Source: JAMXLO01 sp035511435
GTDB taxonomy: Bacteria > Pseudomonadota > Alphaproteobacteria > Acetobacterales > Acetobacteraceae
DNA length: 11,441 nucleotides
Assembly (NCBI GenBank): GCA_035511435.1
Contig: DATKFJ010000119.1
Span: forward strand, 1 to 11,441
Direction of reading: 5' to 3'
Shown here: positions 1 through 5,819 of the stretch, piece after piece
Layout: each line of letters opens with the position of its first letter
Position numbering within the stretch: the first letter of the stretch is position 1
Program-made: the position numbers and the translations under genes
Notes under the pieces: model-generated
Databases searched by the model: none
Told to the model about the DNA's origin: nothing
What the model saw: only the letters and a program-made list of their open reading frames with translations

Positions 1-137
1 TGCACGCCGTCCTCGGTTTCCAGGATCACCAGCCCGCCACCGCGACTGTTGGTGATGCCGCGCGCCGAACCATATCCCTCCCCGGCGCCGAGCCGAAACT
101 CCAGCGGAATAATACGGATGTCGCGGATCAGGGACAT
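1..137 (-). CDS. Enolase-superfamily protein (mandelate racemase/muconate lactonising type), 5' part only
   Basis: Only the first 45 codons are inside the window; the gene runs off the left edge. The visible protein begins MSLIRDIRIIPLEF and continues with G-x-G-x-G-Y-G-S-A and a strand reading GGLVILETEDGV. This is the usual start of the N-terminal capping domain of the mandelate racemase / muconate lactonising group: a strand 'I-x-x-I-x-x-x-P-L', then a substrate-contacting loop, then 'V-x-V-x-T-x-x-G'. The start is fixed by a good Shine-Dalgarno AAGGAG (145-150) seven bases upstream. The catalytic barrel with the metal-binding acidic residues lies outside, so the substrate (acid-sugar dehydration, racemisation, cycloisomerisation) cannot be inferred. 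It lies on the same strand as and downstream of the DAHP synthase, separated by a strong hairpin, so cotranscription is possible but unproven. Confidence 0.75.
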   Translation of the reverse strand, partial: MSLIRDIRIIPLEFRLGAGEGYGSARGITNSRGGGLVILETEDGV

Positions 138-158
138 GGAAGGGCTCCTTCAGGCCGT

Positions 159-194
159 CATTGCGATTAGCGCGTTGACGCGCCAATCGCAATG
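159..194 (-). repeat. 16-bp intergenic inverted repeat (hairpin)
   Basis: Arms 159-174 and 179-194 pair over 16 positions around a 4-base loop, with one A/C mismatch that becomes a G-U wobble in the minus-strand transcript. It sits between the stop of the DAHP synthase (215) and the Shine-Dalgarno of the enolase-family gene (145-150). No T-run follows on either strand, so it is not a classical intrinsic terminator. It could partly terminate, protect the 3' end of the synthase mRNA, or be a REP-like element. Confidence 0.6.
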
Positions 195-214
195 TTGCGT
201 AAGCCCCGTGTTCG

Positions 215-1591
215 CTACGCCGCCGCTACGGCGGTAACACGCACTCTGTCGCGCTCCGCTTTCAGCTCTTCCGCTACTAGAAACGCAAGCTCCAGTGCCT
301 GTGAACCATTCAGCCGCGGATCGCAATGCGTGTGGTAGCGATCTGCCAGCGACGCCTCATCGATGCACTGAGCACCACCGGTGCACTCAGTGACGTCCTT
401 CCCGGTCATCTCCACATGGATCCCGCCAAGCCTGCTGCCCTCGGCCCTGTGCACAGCAAAGCATTCGCGCAACTCGGCGATGATGCGCTCGAACGGCCGC
501 GTCTTGTATCCCGATGCCGTTGTCTCTGTATTGCCGTGCATCGGATCGCACGACCAGACGACACCGCGGCCTTCGCGTCGCACGGCCCGTATCAGCTGCG
601 GCAGTCGCGTCCCGACACGGTCGGCACCCACGCGAGTGATCAGCGTCAACCGGCCCGGCTCATTATCCGGATCAAGCACATCGATCAGCGGAAGCAATTC
701 GTCTGCCGTCATCGCCGGACCGCATTTCAGTCCCAACGGATTGGCAACGCCGCGCAGGAGTTCAACATGTGCGCCGTCAGCCTGCCGAGTGCGCTCGCCG
801 ATCCATGGCAGATGGGCCGAGCAGGCGTACCAGTCGCCTGTCAGGCTGTCCTGCCGCACCAGTGGCTCTTCGTAGTTCAGCAGCATCGCGTCATGGCTGG
901 TGTAAAACTCGGTCGAACGAAGCTGGGGTATGCTTGCCGGCGTCAGGCCGCAGGCCGCCATGAACGCCAGAGATTCCTCGATGCGCCGGGAAATTTCGCC
1001 ATAGCGCTCACCCTGCGGCGAAGCAGCCACGAACGCGTGGTTCCATTGCTGCACACGTGCCAGATCGGCAAATCCACCCTGCGTGAATGCGCGCAGCAGA
1101 TTGAGCGTGACGGCGGACTGGTTGTAGGCGCGCAGCATGCGTGTCGGATCGGGCGCTCGCGCAGCCGCATCAAACGCGATACCATTGACGATATCGCCGC
1201 GATACGACGGCAGCGTGACGCCATCGATGGTTTCCGTAGATTGCGACCGGGGTTTTGCGAACTGCCCCGCCATGCGTGCCACTTTCACCACTGGCACCGC
1301 AGCCGCATAGCTGAGTACCACCGACATCTGCAGCAGCACCTTCACCGTGTCGCGCAGCGTATTGGCGTGGAATTCGGCAAAGGCTTCGGCGCAGTCACCG
1401 CCTTGCAGCAGGAACGCGTCGCCCGCGGCAACACGCGCAAGCTGCGCCTTCAGCGCACGCGCTTCGCCCGCGAAGATCAGTGGCGGGGACGTGCGGAGCT
1501 CCGCTTCGACAGTGCCAAGCGCCGCCGCATCGGGATACTGCGGTGCCTGCGCAATCGGGCAGGCGCGCCAACCTTGAGGGGACCAGGACAT
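215..1591 (-). CDS. Class II 3-deoxy-7-phosphoheptulonate (DAHP) synthase
   Basis: This 458-residue enzyme should condense phosphoenolpyruvate and erythrose 4-phosphate to DAHP, the first step of the shikimate pathway, in the cytoplasm. It belongs to the plant/Mycobacterium class II (AroA-II) family: W-S-P-x-G-W-R near the start, LLQGGDCAE (61-69), RMAGQFAKPRS (107-117), WSCDPMHGNT (346-355), HVEMTGKDVTEC (392-403) and HTHCDPRLN (420-428). The expected metal ligands are present as C67, H352, E394 and D424. Length is normal for the family. The chosen ATG has no Shine-Dalgarno; the ATG lies six bases after the TGA of a small upstream frame in the same phase, which suggests translational coupling, or read-through giving an N-terminal extension. 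Upstream lies an aromatic-codon leader peptide and attenuator, so expression is probably controlled by charged tRNA-Phe, tRNA-Trp and tRNA-Tyr. A long frame on the opposite strand is a codon-bias shadow. Confidence 0.95.
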   Translation of the reverse strand: MSWSPQGWRACPIAQAPQYPDAAALGTVEAELRTSPPLIFAGEARALKAQLARVAAGDAFLLQGGDCAEAFAEFHANTLRDTVKVLLQMSVVLSYAAAVPVVKVARMAGQFAKPRSQSTETIDGVTLPSYRGDIVNGIAFDAAARAPDPTRMLRAYNQSAVTLNLLRAFTQGGFADLARVQQWNHAFVAASPQGERYGEISRRIEESLAFMAACGLTPASIPQLRSTEFYTSHDAMLLNYEEPLVRQDSLTGDWYACSAHLPWIGERTRQADGAHVELLRGVANPLGLKCGPAMTADELLPLIDVLDPDNEPGRLTLITRVGADRVGTRLPQLIRAVRREGRGVVWSCDPMHGNTETTASGYKTRPFERIIAELRECFAVHRAEGSRLGGIHVEMTGKDVTECTGGAQCIDEASLADRYHTHCDPRLNGSQALELAFLVAEELKAERDRVRVTAVAAA

Positions 1592-1597
1592 GACACG

Positions 1598-1729
1598 TCA
1601 ACGCGATCGCTGCGGCGCCGGCTTCTGAGCAGCCGGCTGCGCGGGTGCGGGGGAAGGCGTCCCAGGCTTGCGATCAGTGGGAACGGACGGGCCAGTGATC
1701 ACGTCGAAGTCGAAAGCTGAACTGTGCAT
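1598..1729 (-). CDS. 43-residue Pro/Ala-rich small ORF in frame with the DAHP synthase
   Basis: The frame starts at an ATG with the best Shine-Dalgarno of the region (AGGAGG, 1735-1740, five-base spacing), encodes 43 residues and ends with TGA at 1598-1600. It begins MHSSAFDFDVITGP and ends in a Pro/Ala/Gln-rich, positively charged tail. It has no transmembrane or signal segment and I recognise no family. It is in the same reading frame as the DAHP synthase: TGA, then two codons (CGT GTC), then the synthase ATG. Possible readings are a coupling cistron that delivers ribosomes to the SD-less synthase start, a separate small protein, or an N-terminal extension of the synthase cut off by a point mutation or expressed by UGA read-through (the base after UGA is C, a leaky context). 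The strong SD makes translation likely; function is unknown. Confidence 0.55.
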   Translation of the reverse strand: MHSSAFDFDVITGPSVPTDRKPGTPSPAPAQPAAQKPAPQRSR

Positions 1730-1734
1730 GCGAG

Positions 1735-1740
1735 CCTCCT
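1735..1740 (-). promoter_or_regulatory. Strong Shine-Dalgarno of the 43-codon ORF
   Basis: AGGAGG on the minus strand lies five bases before the ATG at 1729. No comparable motif precedes the DAHP synthase ATG at 1591, so this is the only strong ribosome entry site between the attenuator and the synthase. Confidence 0.75.
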
Positions 1741-1799
1741 TTGGTTGAGAGGCCGCTCCGCCTTGGCGCAAATCCGATTTCCAATGGTGCAGAAATGCG

Positions 1800-1859
1800 A
1801 AAGCCGCCTTGACGGGGCGGCTTTGGGTTCCTGCTAGATGTGCACGATCCTAGGCCGCC
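1800..1859 (-). terminator. Attenuator: terminator hairpin with competing antiterminator
   Basis: Terminator: AAAGCCGCC (1824-1816) pairs perfectly with GGCGGCTTT (1808-1800), a 9-bp stem with a 7-base loop. The bases after it are only moderately T-rich (CGCATTTCT), so termination may be partial or factor-assisted. Antiterminator: GGCGGC at the end of the leader peptide gene (1859-1854) is complementary to GCCGCC in the 5' arm of the terminator (1821-1816), and two more G-C pairs form after a 3-base internal loop. A weak 5-bp pairing of CCGCC in leader codons 8-9 (about 1893-1889) with GGCGG (1859-1855) could act as the 1:2 stem. The geometry is that of amino-acid leader attenuators. A ribosome stalled at the first Phe-Trp-Tyr codons (1882-1874) leaves the antiterminator arm free. 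One that reaches the stop codon (1850) covers it, so the terminator forms. Confidence 0.75.
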
Positions 1860-1915
1860 GGGCTGTACCAGCGGTACCAAAATCGCGAGGCGGAAATGAT
1901 CTGCATCCGTGCCAT
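1850..1915 (-). CDS. Aromatic leader peptide (Phe-Trp-Tyr-Arg-Trp-Tyr) of the DAHP synthase
   Basis: A 22-codon frame (21 residues and TAG) encodes M-A-R-M-Q-I-I-S-A-S-R, then F-W-Y-R-W-Y at codons 12-17 (1882-1865), then S-P-A-A. Two Trp, two Tyr and one Phe codon within six positions, placed just before a terminator/antiterminator pair and an aromatic-pathway gene, is the signature of a ribosome-mediated attenuator leader. The mix of all three aromatic amino acids fits a common-pathway enzyme rather than a single-product operon. The start may be the first ATG (1915) or the internal one (1906-1904); neither has a convincing Shine-Dalgarno, and an in-frame TAA lies four codons upstream. If the proposed promoter is right, the first ATG could be at or very near the transcript 5' end. 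The peptide itself probably has no other function. Confidence 0.85.
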   Translation of the reverse strand: MARMQIISASRFWYRWYSPAA

Positions 1916-1921
1916 GGCCGC

Positions 1922-1950
1922 TGATTAGCGAAATCCCGCGCGGATGGCAA
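1922..1950 (-). promoter_or_regulatory. Candidate sigma-70 promoter for the leader-DAHP synthase unit
   Basis: On the minus strand TTGCCA (1950-1945, five of six matches to TTGACA) is followed 15-17 bases later by GCTAAT/TAATCA (between 1929 and 1922), a fair -10. This is the only plausible promoter in the 41-bp gap between the DUF1028 stop (1957) and the leader ATG (1915). It would place the transcription start at or very near the leader start codon, implying a leaderless or very short 5' end. It is a weak call from a consensus match only. Confidence 0.35.
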
Positions 1951-1956
1951 GAGGCA

Positions 1957-2613
1957 TCAGCCTATCGAGAAATTGTCCGGATCCAGTGCGCGCAGCACAT
2001 ACTCGTTGGTCTGCGGCCGATAGCGGTTCCATAGCGCCCGCAACGCGGCGATCGGCTCGTCGTGCCAGTCCACGCGCAGATCAACCAGCGGGAAGCTCTC
2101 ACGCTCCATTACCACCAGGTGCGCGCTGCGCACTGGGCCATGCTCACCGCCGGCGGCCAGACCCTCTTCCAAAGCATGCATCAGACGCTCTGCCAGCGGC
2201 GCCAACGGATCCGCCTGGAACGCGCACAACATCGCGGCAGGCACGCGCGCGTTGGCCAGGATGTTGCCGATCGCGCAGACGTCCTGCGCTGGGGCAGCAC
2301 TCATTTCCGGCTTGGTGCGCGTGCCACTGAAGCACGCAGTGTTGCCCGCGGCATCCAGCACGGCAATCTGCCGCCACTGCACGTCAGGCGTAGAAGCGAC
2401 CAGCGCATCCACCGTCTGCTGTGCCGAACAGCCGGAACGTAGCAGCGACAGCCCGCGTGGCCCAAGCCGCGGATCGGTGCGATGCTGGGTCAGCACCGCC
2501 CCGACACCCGCAGCACAATGGGCCACGCGTGATCCGACGGCGATTGAGGATGTGGAGACAGCAGCACCAATCTGGCCGGTGCGCGCGCAACGGCCGATGA
2601 GAGAGAAGGTCAT
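1957..2613 (-). CDS. DUF1028 family protein (Ntn-hydrolase-like)
   Basis: The 218-residue protein starts MTFSLIGRCARTGQIGAAVS, the typical opening of DUF1028 proteins (a core strand with 'T-F-S-I-V/L-A/G-R/x-D/C-x-x-T-G-x-x-G-x-A-V-x-S'). It continues with the family-type segments 'G-V-G-A-V-L-T-Q' and 'G-x-x-L-L-R-S-G-x-S-A-x-x-x-V-D-A-L'. The frame is open upstream, but homology starts at this Met, so the start at 2613 is preferred although no good Shine-Dalgarno is visible. DUF1028 has an N-terminal-nucleophile-hydrolase-like fold. Its substrate is not established, and members are common in catabolic clusters near peptidases, acyl hydrolases and enolase-family enzymes. The gene is divergent from the EamA operon, its start codon only seven bases from that of the permease, and ends 41 bp before the aromatic leader. 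Function beyond the family is unknown. Confidence 0.85.
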   Translation of the reverse strand: MTFSLIGRCARTGQIGAAVSTSSIAVGSRVAHCAAGVGAVLTQHRTDPRLGPRGLSLLRSGCSAQQTVDALVASTPDVQWRQIAVLDAAGNTACFSGTRTKPEMSAAPAQDVCAIGNILANARVPAAMLCAFQADPLAPLAERLMHALEEGLAAGGEHGPVRSAHLVVMERESFPLVDLRVDWHDEPIAALRALWNRYRPQTNEYVLRALDPDNFSIG

Positions 2614-2620
2614 TCGTTTT

Positions 2621-3565
2621 ATGTCGCGCTCTGTTGATGTTCTGGAACCCGGAAATGCCGCCACGTTGGGCGGCCGCACGCAAGTACCGACAGCCGGTTT
2701 GATCCAGCTTGCGGTATCGGTGATCCTGCTCAGCAGCGCGTGGCCGCTGACCAAGATCGCCTTGAACCTCGGTAGCACGCCATTATGGTTTGCAGAAGGG
2801 CGCGCGGTGTTATCCGGCGCGACGGCAGCGTTGATATTGGCCCTGCGCGGCAAGCTGCGGGTGCCGCATCGCGCCGATCTGCCCGCATTGGTCGCGATCG
2901 GGGTTTTCCAGCTTGGCGGCTATTTCGCGCTGTCACATGAAGCTGTCGCCTGGATTCCAGCCGGCCGCACCGCCATTCTGGCCAATACAACAACAATGTG
3001 GGTGGTGCCGCTGTCGCTGATTTTCCTCCACGAGCGTATCCCTATGCGGCGCTGGCTCGCCGCGAGCTTCGGACTTTTGGGCGTCGTCGTATTGATGAGC
3101 CCCTGGGCAATCGATTGGACGTCGCGGACCGTATTGGTCGGTCACACTTTCCTTCTGGGTGCGTCGCTGTCCTGGTCCGTGGCGATCATCGTCACTCGCG
3201 CCGCTACGCCACGCATGTCGATGTTCGAGCTGTTGCCCTGGTGTTTTGCCGTTGCTTCAGTGTTGCTGGTTCCACTGGTGCTGTGGCACGAACCGGACGG
3301 CAGCCTCGGTACAAATCCGGCATCCTGGGCAGCGCTTGGCTATATCGGTCTGATCGCCGGCCCGTTCGGCACATTGTGCGTGATGCAGGCGACCGCAGCA
3401 TTGCCAACGGTCGTTTCGTCGGTTGGCTTCCTGACGACACCGGCGGTCAGCCTGATCCTCGCCAATATTTTCCTGGGGGAAAAGTTCACCACGGACCTGT
3501 TGCTGGGTTCGGTACTGATCATCGGCGGCGTGGGTTTCGCCGCGTGGCCGGGAAGGCGCTCATGA
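2621..3565 (+). CDS. EamA-family (DMT superfamily) permease
   Basis: This 314-residue membrane protein has about ten hydrophobic segments in two tandem EamA repeats, roughly residues 27-160 and 172-308. Each repeat ends in the family signature: 'FLHERIPMRRWLA...GLLGVVVL' (135-158) and 'FLGEKFTTDLLLGSVLIIGGV' (284-304). DMT permeases export or import small metabolites such as amino acids and organic acids across the inner membrane; specificity is not readable. The ATG at 2621 is preferred because AGAAGG precedes it at 2604-2609. An ATG at 2597 in the same frame has no Shine-Dalgarno. Its stop overlaps the next ATG (ATGA, 3562-3565), so it is the first gene of a translationally coupled operon with a hydrolase, a sulfatase and aconitase X. 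Transport of the operon's substrate or product is the natural inference. Confidence 0.88.
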   Translation: MSRSVDVLEPGNAATLGGRTQVPTAGLIQLAVSVILLSSAWPLTKIALNLGSTPLWFAEGRAVLSGATAALILALRGKLRVPHRADLPALVAIGVFQLGGYFALSHEAVAWIPAGRTAILANTTTMWVVPLSLIFLHERIPMRRWLAASFGLLGVVVLMSPWAIDWTSRTVLVGHTFLLGASLSWSVAIIVTRAATPRMSMFELLPWCFAVASVLLVPLVLWHEPDGSLGTNPASWAALGYIGLIAGPFGTLCVMQATAALPTVVSSVGFLTTPAVSLILANIFLGEKFTTDLLLGSVLIIGGVGFAAWPGRRS

Positions 3566-4329
3566 TCCTGCATGCTGTCGAGGCTGGGCACGGCAACCCT
3601 CTCGTGCTGCTGCATGGTCTGTTCGGATCGGCCCGCAACTTCGGCACTGTGCAGCGGACGTTCGCCCAGCGGTATCGCACCATCGCATTGGATTTGCGCA
3701 ATCACGGCGCCAGTCCGCACGATAATGACATGCGCTATGCCGCCATGGCCGCCGATGTGCTGCAAACGCTCGACCGCATTTCCGCTTTGCCGGCAACGTT
3801 GCTGGGCCATTCGATGGGCGGCAAGGTCGCCATGCATGCCGCGCTCACACAACCTGAACAGGTTGCGCGGCTGATCGTCGCCGATATCGCGCCAGTACCC
3901 TATACGCCGCGCAATCACATAACCGCGGCAGCGATGGCGTCGTTGAAACTGTCGCCTGGCATGACCCGCGCACAAGCCGACGCCGCCCTGGCAGAGGCAG
4001 TACCGGATCCCGCGGTCCGGTCGTTTGTCCTGCAAAACCTGCAAGTCGGCTCGTCACCGGCGTGGCGCATCGGAATTGCCGAAATTGCTGCCGCCTTGCC
4101 GGACGTCGAAGGCTGGGACGCGCCCGCCGAGACGCTATACTCCGGCCCCACACTGTTCATCGTTGGCGCTTCATCGGATTACGTCCAGCCCGAACATCGC
4201 CCGGCAATCCGAGCCCTGTTTCCCAACGCGCGGTTCGTGACCCTGAAGAACGCCGGCCATTGGCTGCATGCCGATAATCCGTCGGGCTTCATCGCCGTGA
4301 TAGAGGTTTTTTTGACAGCAACCGCTTGA
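3562..4329 (+). CDS. Alpha/beta hydrolase (YbfF/ABHD11-like esterase)
   Basis: The 255-residue alpha/beta hydrolase has the oxyanion-hole motif HGLFGS (18-23), the D-L-R-N-H-G-x-S segment (44-51) typical of the YbfF/ABHD11 group, the nucleophile elbow GHSMGG (82-87; Ser84), a likely acid Asp206 (S-S-D-Y-V) and His233 (AGHWLHADNP). All three triad members are present and the length is normal. No signal peptide is seen, so it should be cytoplasmic. It should cleave an ester or thioester bond; the substrate is unknown. Its ATG overlaps the permease stop and the sulfatase follows after a short gap, so it probably works on the same substrate chain, for example removing an acyl or ester group. Confidence 0.9.
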   Translation: MILHAVEAGHGNPLVLLHGLFGSARNFGTVQRTFAQRYRTIALDLRNHGASPHDNDMRYAAMAADVLQTLDRISALPATLLGHSMGGKVAMHAALTQPEQVARLIVADIAPVPYTPRNHITAAAMASLKLSPGMTRAQADAALAEAVPDPAVRSFVLQNLQVGSSPAWRIGIAEIAAALPDVEGWDAPAETLYSGPTLFIVGASSDYVQPEHRPAIRALFPNARFVTLKNAGHWLHADNPSGFIAVIEVFLTATA

Positions 4330-4367
4330 CGCCAGCATTATTCCTCCACGCTCGAATGGGGGACCAC

Positions 4368-5819
4368 ATGCGGCCACGCAATCTGCTGTTCATCATGTCC
4401 GATGAGCATAGCCGACGGGTGCTCGGTTGCTACGGACACGACATGATCCGCACGCCGAATATGGATCGCCTCGCCGCGCGTGGCGTACGTTTCACCGATG
4501 CCTACTGCAATTCACCAATCTGCGTGCCGTCACGGGCAAGCTTCGCTACCGGCCGCTACGTGCATCAGATCCGCTTCTGGGACAATGCGATCCCGTATGA
4601 CGGCAGCGTGCCATCCTGGGGACATCGGCTGATCGCAGCCGGTCATCGATCGGTGTCGATCGGCAAGCTGCACTACCGCTCGACCGAGGACAACAACGGC
4701 TTCAGCGAAGAGATCATGCCGCTGCACGTGGTCGATGGCGTCGGCGATCCCCTCGGCATGATTCGTGACGATCTGCCGGTGCGCGCCGCGGCACTGAAGC
4801 TGGCAGAGCAGGCGGGACCAGGCGATTCCGATTATCAGGGCTACGACGAAAGAATCACCGATGCGGCGGAAAACTGGCTGCGTCAGCAGGCGTCACATCC
4901 CGACGATAAGCCATGGGTATTGTTCGTTTCATTGGTCTGCCCACATTTCCCGCTGATTTCCCGCCCCGAATACTACAGCCTCTACCCTGAAGACCGCGTG
5001 CCGTGGCCTGCGCTTTATGCCCAGCATGAACGGCCGGATCATCCATATGTCGCGGCAATCCGCGAATGCATGGTGTACGACAAGGCATTCGACGCGGCGC
5101 GGGTGCGGCGTGCCATTGCTGCGTATTTCGGCATGGTGACGTTTGTCGATCACAACATCGGCCGCATGCTGACCGCGCTGGAGCAGACCGGTTTGTCTGC
5201 CACAACGCGCGTCGTTTATACATCGGACCACGGCGACAACCTGGGCACCCGCGGATTGTGGGGTAAATCGACAATGTATGAAGAGTCGGCGGGTGTGCCG
5301 ATGATCATGGCGGGTCCCGAAGTGCCGAATGGGTTTGTCTGCCGCGAGCCCGTCTCGTTGGTCGACGGCTTCCCCGCCATTCTGGATTGCGTCGGTGTCA
5401 GCCCAAATCCGGACGACGCCGATCTGCCAGGGCATTCGCTGTTCGACATCGTGCGCGGTACTGCGCCGCAGCGGACCATGCTCAGCGAATACCATGCCGC
5501 GGGTGCGGCGACGGGTGCGTTCCTCATCCGCAAGGGGTCATTCAAATACGTCTACTACGTCGGCATGCCGCCGCAGCTCTTCGACCTCGACGTCGATCCA
5601 CAGGAAGCGCGCGATCTCGCCCCCGACCCGGGCTATCGCGGTCTGCTGGCAGATTGCGAGGCACAATTGCGCCGCGTCGTGGACCCGGAGGCGGCGGATC
5701 GTTTGGCACGCAGCGATCAGGCGGCACGCATCGCGGCGTTTGGCGGGCGTGAAGCCATCCTGCGTCGTGGCAGCTTCGCCCATTCACCGGTTCCCGGCGC
5801 CGCACCGGTTTACACCTGA
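4368..5819 (+). CDS. Type I sulfatase (formylglycine-dependent, alkaline phosphatase superfamily)
   Basis: This 483-residue hydrolase opens with R-N-L-L-F-I-M-S-D-E-H (metal-binding Asp12). It carries the formylglycine signature CVPSRASFATGR (52-63), in which Cys52 would be oxidised by a formylglycine-generating enzyme not encoded in this window. Other active-site residues are at the expected places: K100 and H102 (GKLHY), H193 (CPHFP), D287-H288 (TSDHGDN) and K300 (WGKSTMYEE). The C-terminal K-Y-V-Y-Y ... Q-L-F-D-L-D-x-D-P-x-E-x-x-D-L module is typical. It should hydrolyse a sulfate ester, or possibly a phosphonate or phosphate monoester since the fold is promiscuous. No signal peptide is seen, so a cytoplasmic small-molecule substrate is likely. 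The start at 4368 is chosen for GGGGGA at 4358-4363; ATG 4356 and TTG 4326 are alternatives. Its stop overlaps the aconitase X start (TGATG). Confidence 0.93.
   Translation: MRPRNLLFIMSDEHSRRVLGCYGHDMIRTPNMDRLAARGVRFTDAYCNSPICVPSRASFATGRYVHQIRFWDNAIPYDGSVPSWGHRLIAAGHRSVSIGKLHYRSTEDNNGFSEEIMPLHVVDGVGDPLGMIRDDLPVRAAALKLAEQAGPGDSDYQGYDERITDAAENWLRQQASHPDDKPWVLFVSLVCPHFPLISRPEYYSLYPEDRVPWPALYAQHERPDHPYVAAIRECMVYDKAFDAARVRRAIAAYFGMVTFVDHNIGRMLTALEQTGLSATTRVVYTSDHGDNLGTRGLWGKSTMYEESAGVPMIMAGPEVPNGFVCREPVSLVDGFPAILDCVGVSPNPDDADLPGHSLFDIVRGTAPQRTMLSEYHAAGAATGAFLIRKGSFKYVYYVGMPPQLFDLDVDPQEARDLAPDPGYRGLLADCEAQLRRVVDPEAADRLARSDQAARIAAFGGREAILRRGSFAHSPVPGAAPVYT

Noticed and set aside
326..1720. Long plus-strand open frame of 464 codons opposite the DAHP synthase
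   Set aside because: It has no family-like motifs, is rich in Arg/His/Cys and lies antisense to an unambiguous class II DAHP synthase; it is a product of high-GC codon bias.
1674..1880. Minus-strand frame of 68 codons overlapping the attenuator
   Set aside because: Its start lies inside the leader peptide gene in another frame, it has no Shine-Dalgarno, and it overlaps the better-supported 43-codon ORF out of phase.
4326..4367. TTG start overlapping the hydrolase stop for the sulfatase
   Set aside because: The extra residues are not typical of sulfatase N-termini, and ATG 4368 has a good Shine-Dalgarno with homology beginning right after it.
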